From positions 1 through 51,408 of the forward strand of contig JAPLCP010000057.1 in the NCBI GenBank assembly GCA_026392155.1: DNA of 51,408 bases, written 5' to 3'. Every line of letters starts with the position of its first letter. The first letter of the stretch is position 1. Shown here one piece after another: positions 1 to 7,205 of the stretch. The notes beneath the pieces are model-generated. The model made no database searches. It was not told where the DNA came from and saw nothing but the letters and a program-made list of their open reading frames with translations. The stretch is from Armatimonadota bacterium (GTDB lineage: Bacteria > Armatimonadota > Armatimonadia > Armatimonadales > Armatimonadaceae). The translations under genes were made by a program, and so were the position numbers.

Positions 1-209
1 AGCGGATTGAGCGCGATCCCGGTGCCCGTGATATTGCGCCGCGACTCGCCCGGCGCAAAGCCTTCGGTATCCACAACCTCCGCCTCAATCAGCGTGATGT
101 TCTCGGTCTCGCGGTCGTGCTGAATGCCACTGCCCGCAAGCAGTGTCGCCGACGAAACCGGCTGCATCGCAGCCCAAGACTCGGGCGCGATGTGGATATT
201 TCGAATCAT
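1..209 (-). CDS. MOSC domain-containing protein (N-terminal fragment)
   Basis: The gene runs off the left edge; only about 69 N-terminal residues are visible. After a short start reading MIRNIHIAPES they include an ITLIEAE strand and the segment PGESRRNITGTGIALNP. This arrangement, a TLIEAE-type strand then a PGExRRNI motif, is typical of MOSC domains, the sulfur-carrier fold shared with molybdenum cofactor sulfurases and YiiM-type proteins. The conserved cysteine lies beyond the edge, so activity cannot be judged. The ATG lies 4 bp after the stop of the DUF1501 gene, so the two are probably co-transcribed. No clear Shine-Dalgarno is seen. A molybdenum-related role is family knowledge, not shown here. 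Confidence 0.8.
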   Translation of the reverse strand, partial: MIRNIHIAPESWAAMQPVSSATLLAGSGIQHDRETENITLIEAEVVDTEGFAPGESRRNITGTGIALNP

Positions 210-213
210 GCGA

Positions 214-1539
214 TTAGACCAGCTCGCCGATGTGGCGACCGCCGCGCGAGAGGGTGACACGCACGCCTTCCGGGGACGTCAGGGACTGGGTGTAGTCAAT
301 GCCAAGGCACTGGTAGATCGTCGCCGCTAAATCTTCCGGCTTGACCGGGCGCTCGGCAGGCTCGAACCCCTTGCTGTCCGACGAGCCGACGACCACGCCC
401 CCCTTCACGCCGCCACCGGCCACCAAGACCGAGAAGCAGCGGGCATGGTGGTCACGCCCCCCCTCGCGGTTGACAACCGGCGTGCGGCCAAACTCGCTCA
501 TCACGATCACCATCGTGGTCTTGAGGAGGCCCCGCTGCTGCAAGTCATCAATAAAAGCGGCGACGCCTTTATCCAGCGTGGGCAGAAGATTGCGCGAGAG
601 GTTGTTAAACGCATTGTTGTGCGTGTCCCAGCCACCCGACGACACCGTGACAAAGCGCACGCCGCCCTCGACTAGACGTCGCGCCAACAAGAGGCTCTGT
701 CCAAGCTGCGTGCGTCCGTAGGCATCGCGAACTTTTGCGGGTTCTTTGCTGACATCAAACGAGGCGCGTGCCTCGGCGGAGCTGAGCAGACCGTAGGCGC
801 GGTTGTAGAAAGAGTTCACCGCCTTGGCACGGTCGGAGCCTTTCTCGAAACGAGAAAACGCCGCGTCCACCGACTCTCGCAGAGACTTGCGGCGGTCCAT
901 GCGCTCGAGGGTCATGCCGCTGGGCAGGTCCAGGTCGCGCACCCTAAAGCCGCCGTTGTTCGGGTCACCGCCCGGTGCAAACGGGTCGAGAGCTGCCCCG
1001 AGAAACCCAGCACCGCCGTACTGGAGCTGGCCTGGAACCGCGATATAGGGCGGAAGCGCAGACTTCGTGGGCAAGAACTTGGCGGCCACGGAGCCGTAGC
1101 TGGGGACGCCAAAGCCAGGAAGTGGCTGAAACCCGGTGAGCATGTAGTGGGTGCCGCGCTCGTGGGCCGCCTCGCCCGTGGTCATGGAGCGGATCAGGGA
1201 GAACTTATCGGCCTGTGCCGCAAGTAGCGGGAGGTGCTCAGAAAGCTGCATGCCATCGGCTTTGGTATTGATGGGATTGAACTGTCCCCGAATCTCAGCG
1301 GGTGCATCGGGCTTGAGGTCGAAGGTGTCGAGGTGGCTTGCACCGCCCCCCAGCCAGATAATCACCGCAGACTGTGCCGTCGCGCCTTGCAGCCCCGCCG
1401 CCTGGGCTTCTTCCGCCTCAAACAGATCGGTCATACTGAGGCCCAGAAGCGCCCCTGCCTTCAGGCCCGTACTCAGAAAACTCCGTCGAGAAAATGCGTT
1501 GTACTCCGTACACGCATTCGGATCTACTTGCTTTGCCAT
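214..1539 (-). CDS. DUF1501 domain-containing protein with twin-arginine-type leader
   Basis: A 441-residue protein. The N-terminus has SRRSFL at residues 17-22, then a hydrophobic stretch and an AQAA-like site, which fits Tat-type export. The rest matches the DUF1501 family (alkaline-phosphatase/sulfatase-like fold) common in Planctomycetes and Armatimonadota: IIWLGGGASHLDTFD near residue 60, GGWDTHNN in the middle, and MSEFGRTP followed by GRDHHA near the C-terminus, where Asp and His could bind metal. No substrate is established for the family. The usual partner, a DUF1549/DUF1553 cytochrome-like protein, is absent; the neighbours are a nuclease-like gene and a MOSC gene. Upstream on the minus strand are a TACAAT box and a GAGGAA element. 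Confidence 0.9.
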   Translation of the reverse strand: MAKQVDPNACTEYNAFSRRSFLSTGLKAGALLGLSMTDLFEAEEAQAAGLQGATAQSAVIIWLGGGASHLDTFDLKPDAPAEIRGQFNPINTKADGMQLSEHLPLLAAQADKFSLIRSMTTGEAAHERGTHYMLTGFQPLPGFGVPSYGSVAAKFLPTKSALPPYIAVPGQLQYGGAGFLGAALDPFAPGGDPNNGGFRVRDLDLPSGMTLERMDRRKSLRESVDAAFSRFEKGSDRAKAVNSFYNRAYGLLSSAEARASFDVSKEPAKVRDAYGRTQLGQSLLLARRLVEGGVRFVTVSSGGWDTHNNAFNNLSRNLLPTLDKGVAAFIDDLQQRGLLKTTMVIVMSEFGRTPVVNREGGRDHHARCFSVLVAGGGVKGGVVVGSSDSKGFEPAERPVKPEDLAATIYQCLGIDYTQSLTSPEGVRVTLSRGGRHIGELV

Positions 1540-1584
1540 AGCTCACATTCCTCTACTCTGAAAACTTATGGCATTGTAACATTT

Positions 1585-2523
1585 TTACAGCGCAAGTTCC
1601 AGCACCAGTGGAAGGTGATCCGAGCCCGTTGCACGCCCCGCACGGCGACTGAGTACGTGCAGCTCTTTTGAGATCAGGCAGTGGTCAATGGGGATACGGA
1701 TCGGGAGCGGCGCTGGCCAGGTAAAGGCAATCCCCCCATCGCGCTCCGTGTCGCGCAAGCCCGAGTCGTGCTCTAGCTTACGGAAAAGATAGCTCCACGG
1801 AGTTGCATTGAGATCGCCCAGCACCAGCTTCGGCCCCGGTTCCGCAGCAACACACTCCGCCACAGCAGCAAGCTGTTGTTTTTGCTCCACAGCCCACTTC
1901 GCCTTTGATGGTGGCCAAGGGTGGGTGTAGAGGATCGTCAGCGCCTTTCCTGCAACCTGGACTCTCGCCAGAACCGAGCACCGCGCCCCTGCCCCGAGAT
2001 AGATCGCCTCGCCCGTCATTGGAAACTTGCTCCAGATCCCCAGCCCAAACCGATCTCCGATATGATTGCGTATGAAGTAGGGATAGTCGCGTTTGAGAGG
2101 CTCCAGCACCTTAAACCAGCCCGGCGTCAGCTCCGCCAGCGCCACGATGTCTGGGTTTTCGGCTTTGATCTGCTCCTGCACCGCCGCATAGTTCGTATTG
2201 AGCACCAGCACGTTGGCATGAAAAAGCTTCAGAGGCGCTGCCTTTGCCGATGGCGATTCCGCAGGCAGACGCACCAGATACGGCCAGATCGTCGCCAGGT
2301 TCACCAGAAACAAAAACAGCGCCGCACCGCCCCACTTGCGCCTCTTCTGCCAGAGAAACCAGCCTGCCAGTAGCAGTGCGCCCCAGGCATAGACCACGCG
2401 AAAGTGGGAGAACAGATCGAGAAACCAGCTCCAGCGACCGAAGAATCCGAAAAACGTCGCCGCTCCCAAGCCGACACAGAGCGTGGGTAAAAACCAACTT
2501 GGAAGATGCAAGCGCTTTGTCAT
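1585..2523 (-). CDS. endonuclease/exonuclease/phosphatase family protein with N-terminal membrane segments
   Basis: About 312 residues from the ATG at 2523. Two or three hydrophobic segments fill roughly the first 90 residues, followed by an exo-endo-phosphatase domain. Its motifs are visible in order: HANVL, VALAELTPGW (metal-binding Glu), LGDLNATPWS (Asp/Asn pair) and GSDHLPLV (terminal Asp-His). The family hydrolyses phosphodiesters or phosphomonoesters of nucleic acids or phospholipids; the substrate is unknown. The same frame extends upstream to an ATG at 2598, but those 25 residues lie over the end of dgt and look non-homologous. The chosen start is 16 bp after the dgt stop, suggesting co-transcription. 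Confidence 0.85.
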   Translation of the reverse strand: MTKRLHLPSWFLPTLCVGLGAATFFGFFGRWSWFLDLFSHFRVVYAWGALLLAGWFLWQKRRKWGGAALFLFLVNLATIWPYLVRLPAESPSAKAAPLKLFHANVLVLNTNYAAVQEQIKAENPDIVALAELTPGWFKVLEPLKRDYPYFIRNHIGDRFGLGIWSKFPMTGEAIYLGAGARCSVLARVQVAGKALTILYTHPWPPSKAKWAVEQKQQLAAVAECVAAEPGPKLVLGDLNATPWSYLFRKLEHDSGLRDTERDGGIAFTWPAPLPIRIPIDHCLISKELHVLSRRAGRATGSDHLPLVLELAL

Positions 2524-2539
2524 TGACAGGGAGGGTTCA

Positions 2540-3610
2540 TCACGGCATCCGTCGCCATTCTTTGGGGAAGAAATGATGGATAAACTGGTCTCCCGCAAAG
2601 CGGTCCGTCATTCCGGCAATGTAATCCAGAACAACTAAGGCACGGTCAGATGCATCCATAGAAGTATTGGCGCGGTTTTCGGGCATCTGCTCGGGGAACT
2701 CCATGTAGAGCCGAAAGAGCTGCTTGAGAAGCGCCGTGCCTTTAGACAGCTCGGCCTTGGCGGCGTTCTTGTGAACATAGACATTGGAGAACATGAAGTC
2801 TTTTAAGCGATTCGTAACAGACAGATACGGCTCGCCCATCGTGACATAGGGCTTGTCCAGGGAGCACTCAATCACGTTCTGCACCATGGTCGAGATGCGC
2901 TCGCCGTGGGTGCGGCCTAGCACTTCGTAGACCTCGCTGGAAATATCTTGAGGACGCAGGACGCCCGCGCGAAACGCATCGTCAATATCGGCGTTGATGT
3001 AGGCGACTCTATCGCAGATTCGCACACACATCGCCTCCAGCGGCGGATCCTCCGCGCCTGGTGGCTCGGGGGCGGTGTTGTCAAAGAGATCGGCGCGCCC
3101 CTTGGAGTGCTTGACAATCCCCATTCGCACCTCGTGGGTGAGATTGAGTCCCTGGCCATTTTTCTCTAAGACATCCACCACACGCAGGCTCTGCTCGTAG
3201 TGAAGAAAGTGCATCTCGGGGGCGTACTCGCGAACCACATCGTCTAGCGCCTGCTCGCCCTCATGACCAAACGGCGGGTGCCCTAAGTCGTGGGCTAGCG
3301 CAATCGCCTCCACTAAGTCCTCATTGAGGCGCAGTGCCCGTGCAACCGTGCGGCTGATCTGCGCTACTTCCAGCGTATGTGTCAGGCGCGTTCGGTAGTG
3401 GTCTTCTTCCGGGTCAAGAAAGACTTGGGTCTTGTGCTTCAGCCGTCGAAACGCCTTCGAGTGGAGCACCCGATCACGATCTCGCTGGAACGCCGTGCGA
3501 ATGGGATCCGTTTCTTCAGGCCGCTGCCGTCCCCGTGAGTCTGCGGATTTGGTCGCAAACTCAGAAAGAAACTCCCGCTCCCACTGCTCTGTACGCTCCC
3601 GAATTGTCAT
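2540..3610 (-). CDS. dgt: deoxyguanosinetriphosphate triphosphohydrolase-like protein
   Basis: A 356-residue HD-domain dNTP triphosphohydrolase, which converts dNTPs to nucleosides plus triphosphate and helps control dNTP pools. Metal ligands are visible: His78 in RLTHTLEV, His107-Asp108 in AHDLGHPPFGHEGE, and Asp200 in CDRVAYINADIDD. The N-terminal RDRDRVLHSKAFRRLKHKTQVF segment is a hallmark of the type 2 (short) dGTPase group, and the length fits it. The ATG at 3610 has an AGAGG sequence about 10 nt upstream. It is transcribed divergently from the Uma2 gene at 3661 and probably leads the operon running into the EEP and DUF1501 genes. Confidence 0.95.
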   Translation of the reverse strand: MTIRERTEQWEREFLSEFATKSADSRGRQRPEETDPIRTAFQRDRDRVLHSKAFRRLKHKTQVFLDPEEDHYRTRLTHTLEVAQISRTVARALRLNEDLVEAIALAHDLGHPPFGHEGEQALDDVVREYAPEMHFLHYEQSLRVVDVLEKNGQGLNLTHEVRMGIVKHSKGRADLFDNTAPEPPGAEDPPLEAMCVRICDRVAYINADIDDAFRAGVLRPQDISSEVYEVLGRTHGERISTMVQNVIECSLDKPYVTMGEPYLSVTNRLKDFMFSNVYVHKNAAKAELSKGTALLKQLFRLYMEFPEQMPENRANTSMDASDRALVVLDYIAGMTDRFAGDQFIHHFFPKEWRRMP

Positions 3611-3648
3611 GATACGTTAACCTCTTTATTCATAGTACCCCAGCCTGA

Positions 3649-3660
3649 TACAATACTTTT
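3649..3660 (+). promoter_or_regulatory. -10 box placed for a leaderless transcript of the Uma2 gene
   Basis: TACAAT at 3649-3654 is followed by 6 nt and then the ATG. Transcription normally starts 6-7 nt after a -10 box, so the mRNA would begin at or next to the start codon. No Shine-Dalgarno is present and no good -35 is seen. Confidence 0.5.
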
Positions 3661-4254
3661 ATGCCCGTTGCCGAACATGCTACGCAACCTTCAACGATGC
3701 TGACACCCACTCAGTACCTACTTCAGGAGCGCCTCGCGGAGACGAAGAGTGAGTATATTGACGGAGAGCTGCTCCCCATGCCTGGTGTATCTATAGAACA
3801 TGATCGGATTGTTCGCAGCATTTTACGATCCCTAGAAAATCAGCTCTCCCCAGAGCACTGCGAGCCTATGACCTCAGACATGCGTGTTCAGCTTTCTGAA
3901 ACCCGCTATGTCTACCCTGATATTACTGTCGTCTGTGGCGATTTGGTCTTCACAGATGCTGATGTGGACACACTGGCTAACCCTGCCGCGATCTTTGAGG
4001 TTCTCTCGGAGTCCACCAGCAACTTTGATCTTGGGGAGAAAGCGCGCCTCTATCGCCAGCGCGAGTCGCTCCAGACGCTCTGCTTAGTGGCTCAGGATCA
4101 CCCCTGGGTCGAAGTTTGGACACGAGAAGAGGGCACCACGTGGCGTGTTCGTGAGTTCACGGGCCTTGATGCCTCGGCGGAGCTTCCCGCGCTTTCGGTG
4201 ACACTCCCCCTAGCGGAAATCTACAGTCGCGTGGCGTTTTCCGCCGCCCCGTAG
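3661..4254 (+). CDS. Uma2 family endonuclease (DUF820)
   Basis: A 197-residue PD-(D/E)XK-type protein. It opens with the family pattern [24 protein letters not shown], then an H-rich helix. [10 protein letters not shown] carries the candidate catalytic Asp, and [23 protein letters not shown] carries the Glu and the conserved continuation. Length and order fit Uma2 proteins, which occur in many copies in Cyanobacteria, Armatimonadota and Chloroflexota. Their role is unclear; nuclease activity is inferred from the fold. The gene is alone, between divergent dgt and downstream surE. A second, distant Uma2 lies at 48481-49095. Confidence 0.9.
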   Translation: MPVAEHATQPSTMLTPTQYLLQERLAETKSEYIDGELLPMPGVSIEHDRIVRSILRSLENQLSPEHCEPMTSDMRVQLSETRYVYPDITVVCGDLVFTDADVDTLANPAAIFEVLSESTSNFDLGEKARLYRQRESLQTLCLVAQDHPWVEVWTREEGTTWRVREFTGLDASAELPALSVTLPLAEIYSRVAFSAAP

Positions 4255-4269
4255 AGCCACCTAGCCGGG

Positions 4270-4283
4270 TATACTGGCTCGTT
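4270..4283 (+). promoter_or_regulatory. -10 box placed for a leaderless transcript of surE
   Basis: TATACT at 4270-4275 is followed by 8 nt and the ATG at 4284. No ribosome binding site is visible, so a leaderless or nearly leaderless mRNA is predicted. Confidence 0.5.
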
Positions 4284-4980
4284 ATGTCTTTGCGTATTCT
4301 TCTCTCCAACGACGACGGCATCTTTGCCCCGGGTATTCTCGCGCTCAAGAAAGCCCTCGGCGACGAAGGTTACTTGGTGACGGTCTGTGCGCCGGATCGG
4401 CCCCGCTCGGCGGCAAGCCATGCGATCACGCTTCACAAGCCACTCCGTGCCGTGGAGACCCGCCTTCCTGATGGAGAGTGGTGTGGACTTGGTGATCTCT
4501 GGGATTAACCACGGACCGAACCTCGGCTGGGACGTGATCTACTCGGGCACGGTGGCCGCGGCGATGGAGGCCGTGATCCTCGGCTTTCCCGCGATTGCCG
4601 TCTCGACCGCCAGCTTCGGCCCTGATCTGCACTACGACACCGCCGCTCGCTTTATCGCCCGTGAGCTGGTGCCTAAAGTCGTCGCCAACGGCCTGCCGCG
4701 CAACTCCCTGCTCAATGTGAACGTACCAAACTTGCCAGAAGATCAGATCAAGGGCGTCAAGATCGCCGCCAAGAGCGAGCGGCGCTACAAAGACCGGATG
4801 GAGAAGCGCCTCGACCCACGCGGCGGGGCCTACTACTGGCTGGGTGGCCTGCCCAGCGAAGAGCCCGCCCCCGAAGGCACGGATAGCGCGGTCACGGCGG
4901 AGGGCTACATCGCCGTCACGCCGCTGCATCTGGACATGACGTCTTACAGCCTCATGGAAAAGATGCGCGGCTGGTTCTAA
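4284..4980 (+). pseudogene. surE: 5'-nucleotidase SurE, disrupted by an internal deletion/frameshift
   Basis: SurE is a metal-dependent 5'/3'-nucleotidase. The first frame (4284 to about 4487) reads [16 protein letters not shown] with the metal-binding Asp pair, then [20 protein letters not shown] with the active-site Ser, and ends at a TAA at 4506. The second frame (about 4471-4980) continues with [31 protein letters not shown] and a normal C-terminus ending MEKMRGWF. The block of roughly 20 residues that should carry the conserved GTPxDCV motif is missing between them. At 4469-4487 the same bases can be read as PDGEWCG (frame 1) or LMESGVD (frame 2), as expected if two near-identical direct repeats recombined and removed the DNA between them. 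It could be a real loss of function or an assembly collapse. Confidence 0.85.
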
Positions 4981-5669
4981 GCCACGAGTGCAGCGACAGG
5001 ATCAACGACGATCCTATCGCCGACGATCTCGGTGATCTGGACTTCGACGCCGGGCTCTAAGAAATCGCCCTCCGTGACGACGGTGAGCTGGCGGCCTTCG
5101 ATCAGAACCACTCCGACGGGGCGCAGGGCGGTGGCGACTTGACCGCGCTTGCCGAGCCAGTCTTGGGAAAGATCGCGGGGCATCTCTACACCAACCGACT
5201 GGGCATAGAGCTCGCGGCCTAGCTGCTTCCAGACCGGGGACTTGGGCAGGTAGGCGAGAAAAGTCACGATGGAGAAGATGGTCACAACGGCGGCGACTGC
5301 GAGAGAGAAACCCGTGCTGGGATGCTGCGCGCCCCCTGTGAGTGAGAGATACATTCCCCCAAAGATCAGGCCAAAGCCCACAAAGGCCGCAATCCCCCGC
5401 CCCGGCAGCAAGTGTGTCTCGATCAGAAGCAGGGCCACTCCCCCAATCAGAACGGCCAAGCCCATACCACTCACCGCATGCGAGAGCAACACCAGTGCAA
5501 AAAAGATGACACTAAGGTTGCCTGTCAGCCCCCAGGTCAGCGGGGTGAGGAGGTCATGAAACAGCAGGAGACACGCCGCCACCAGGAGCAGAATCGTCAC
5601 CCAGGGCTGCGCGATAAACGCCTCCGCCTGTGTCCACCATGCCAGAAACCCCACCCTAGCCCTCCTCAC
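4977..5669 (-). CDS. NfeD-like membrane protein (short form)
   Basis: A 230-residue protein with about four hydrophobic segments between residues 20 and 145. The C-terminal OB-fold domain (about 160-230) contains GKRGQVATALRPVGVV and GDFLEPGVEVQITEIVGDRIVV, the NfeD pattern. The N-terminal ClpP-like protease domain of long NfeD proteins is absent, so this is a short type, usually linked to membrane microdomain or flotillin functions. No flotillin gene lies nearby. The start overlaps the anti-sigma gene by 14 bp, suggesting translational coupling within the sigma operon. Its stop overlaps the convergent surE stop by 3 bp. Confidence 0.88.
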   Translation of the reverse strand: MRRARVGFLAWWTQAEAFIAQPWVTILLLVAACLLLFHDLLTPLTWGLTGNLSVIFFALVLLSHAVSGMGLAVLIGGVALLLIETHLLPGRGIAAFVGFGLIFGGMYLSLTGGAQHPSTGFSLAVAAVVTIFSIVTFLAYLPKSPVWKQLGRELYAQSVGVEMPRDLSQDWLGKRGQVATALRPVGVVLIEGRQLTVVTEGDFLEPGVEVQITEIVGDRIVVDPVAALVA

Positions 5670-6069
5670 CCGAGGTTAGTGAGCCGGGCATGACGTACTT
5701 GCGCATCTTGGTCTCCGTGTTCAGCGCCACGGCGTGCGTGAAGAGAATCGCTCCGGAGGCAAAGTTCGAGAGAAATCGGACGCCACGAAAGCGCCACCTC
5801 GCAAACAATCCCATGCGCTCCTCAAGCTGGTGCTGGATCAGCTTGGGCTCTAGCTCTGGCCAGACATCTATCACCGGCTCACGCTGAGGGAGCTGGTGGA
5901 GCAGTGCCAAAACCTGAGAGAGTTCCTCGGTTTCCCGTGCCAGAGCCGGATCGCCCTGCATCGCTTTTTCAAACTCCTGCCGCTTCTCTACGGAAAGAGC
6001 CCCATCTAAAAAATCAGGGAGCGTGTCATAGTCGAGTTGCTTGCTGTTCATAGTATCCCTACGGTTCAT
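5656..6069 (-). CDS. putative anti-sigma factor (no zinc-binding motif)
   Basis: A 137-residue protein whose ATG overlaps the sigma factor stop (ATGA), the classic place for an anti-sigma factor. The N-terminal part, DYDTLPDFLDGALSVEKRQEFE followed by DPALARETEEL, matches the helical fold of anti-sigma N-terminal domains. The HxxxCxxC zinc motif of ZAS-type factors is missing. A moderately hydrophobic stretch (LSNFASGAILFTHAVAL) near residue 105 might be a weak membrane segment. The function is inferred from position and helix pattern. The downstream NfeD-like gene overlaps its 3' end. Confidence 0.65.
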   Translation of the reverse strand: MNRRDTMNSKQLDYDTLPDFLDGALSVEKRQEFEKAMQGDPALARETEELSQVLALLHQLPQREPVIDVWPELEPKLIQHQLEERMGLFARWRFRGVRFLSNFASGAILFTHAVALNTETKMRKYVMPGSLTSGEEG

Positions 6070-6737
6070 CGTCCGATCCCCCCGTCTAGGAGAGCGAGGT
6101 GTGGCTGAAAGCGCTTCTTAAAAACCTGCCGGGCGCGGTGTATCTTAGACTTCACATTCACGATAGAAAGTTGCGTCACGTGCGAAATTTCATCGTAGCT
6201 AAGCTGTTCAAAATCTCTCAGTATCAAGAGCATCCTCGGTTCGGCGGGCAGTGTTGCTAAGACCTCATCTACCACGCGCTGCAGTTCACGCACCTCAGAG
6301 ATACGAGCGACATTCATGCTCTCATCAATGGGCTCATTGCCAGGGTGGTCGTCCTGAGCTTCTTCGAGCGAGCCTTCTGATAAGACATTTTTATGGCGCA
6401 GATGGTTCAAGCAAGTATGGCGTGCAATCGTGTAGAGCCAGGTTGAGAACTTAGAATCGCCCCGGAAGTTTTTAATCGCCTTGAAGGCTCTTAGAAAGAC
6501 TTCTTGGGTGATATCATATGCCTCTTCTCCCCGAACCATACGCGTGATCATGTTGAAGATCGGAGTCTGGTACTTCCGAAAAAGCACCTCGAACGCCGCC
6601 AGCTCCCCGGCGTTGACGCGCCGTACCAGAGCCGCATCGGGGTCGGGCGCTCGCAGGGTTGTCCCGCCCACCCCTGCACTTACTGCAGGAGCCAGTGTCT
6701 GTCCTTTACCGCTTCTTAACACCTGAATCGCATCCAT
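6066..6737 (-). CDS. RNA polymerase sigma factor, ECF (sigma-70) family
   Basis: About 223 residues from the ATG at 6737, which is preceded by a good Shine-Dalgarno (GGAGAGGAAG). Region 2 is clear: AFEVLFRKYQTPIFNMITRM, then YDITQEVFLRAFKAIKNFRG and FSTWLYTIARHTCLNHLR. Region 4 follows: VLATLPAEPRMLLILRDFEQLSYDEISHVTQLSIVNVKSKIHRAR, an HTH for -35 recognition. The frame remains open upstream to 6923, but those extra residues look non-homologous and lack a binding site. It is the first gene of a sigma, anti-sigma, NfeD operon, divergent from feoA. The signal it responds to is unknown. Confidence 0.93.
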   Translation of the reverse strand: MDAIQVLRSGKGQTLAPAVSAGVGGTTLRAPDPDAALVRRVNAGELAAFEVLFRKYQTPIFNMITRMVRGEEAYDITQEVFLRAFKAIKNFRGDSKFSTWLYTIARHTCLNHLRHKNVLSEGSLEEAQDDHPGNEPIDESMNVARISEVRELQRVVDEVLATLPAEPRMLLILRDFEQLSYDEISHVTQLSIVNVKSKIHRARQVFKKRFQPHLALLDGGIGR

Positions 6738-6818
6738 CTTCCTCTCCGTATCGAGGTGGTGTAGTTCCTCGGACACGCGAGCGGCACATAGGTTGCATAC
6801 ATTAAGAAAAAAAGTATG

Positions 6819-6860
6819 CCTCCACCGATAAAAAATATCGCCGACTTTTTTAGTCGGAGG
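6819..6860. promoter_or_regulatory. paired hairpins with complementary A5/T5 loops between the sigma and feoA genes
   Basis: Two adjacent stem-loops sit in the 180-bp divergent gap: CGATA/TATCG with an AAAAA loop (6826-6840), and CCGACT/AGTCGG with a TTTTT loop (6841-6857). They are enclosed by CCTCC (6819-6823) and GGAGG (6856-6860). A CATACT box for the sigma gene (minus) lies just beyond one side. A TACATT box for feoA lies at 6886-6891. The element is therefore upstream of both promoters and is better read as a DNA operator than as an mRNA leader. No known regulator is assigned. Confidence 0.4.
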
Positions 6861-6917
6861 TATTGCTCCCCGGGTGAGTATCTGATACATTGTACTGGTC
6901 TCTGAGGCGTTTGGCTC

Positions 6918-7205
6918 ATGCAAGACGAGAAAATTATAGAACTAGAGTGTCCGGAAACGGAAGAAGTGTGCAGTCTTTGCTGCCTCAAGCAGGGAAGCCG
7001 TGGTCATGTCCTGAGTGTCAGTGGCCCCAATCGGTGCCGCCTGATGGAGCTAGGTTTTACCAGTGGTGCTGCGGTCAAGGTCGCCCGTAAGGCCGCGTTT
7101 GGTGGCCCCATTGAGATCGAGCTTCGCTCGTATCGCCTCTCGCTTCGCCGTGAAGAAGCAGAAGGAATTCACGTCGGCGTGGATCCCGCCGCCCCGAGCT
7201 CGTGA
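6918..7205 (+). CDS. feoA: ferrous iron transport protein FeoA
   Basis: A 95-residue SH3-like FeoA protein, the small cytoplasmic partner of FeoB in Fe(II) uptake. The core RGHVLSVSGPNRCRLMELGFTSGAAVKVARKA and GGPIEIELRSYRLSLRREEA is the family pattern. The N-terminus is longer than usual and carries Cys pairs (VCSLCCLKQG), which might bind metal. The gene ends in GTGA, where the GTG starts feoB, so the two are translationally coupled. A TACATT box at 6886 and a TGAGGCG sequence about 12 nt before the ATG suggest a short-leader promoter. Confidence 0.93.
   Translation: MQDEKIIELECPETEEVCSLCCLKQGSRGHVLSVSGPNRCRLMELGFTSGAAVKVARKAAFGGPIEIELRSYRLSLRREEAEGIHVGVDPAAPSS

Noticed and set aside
6738-6923. 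Longer N-terminus of the ECF sigma factor starting at 6923
   Set aside because: The added residues cover the divergent promoter region and the hairpin element, while the ATG at 6737 has a strong Shine-Dalgarno.
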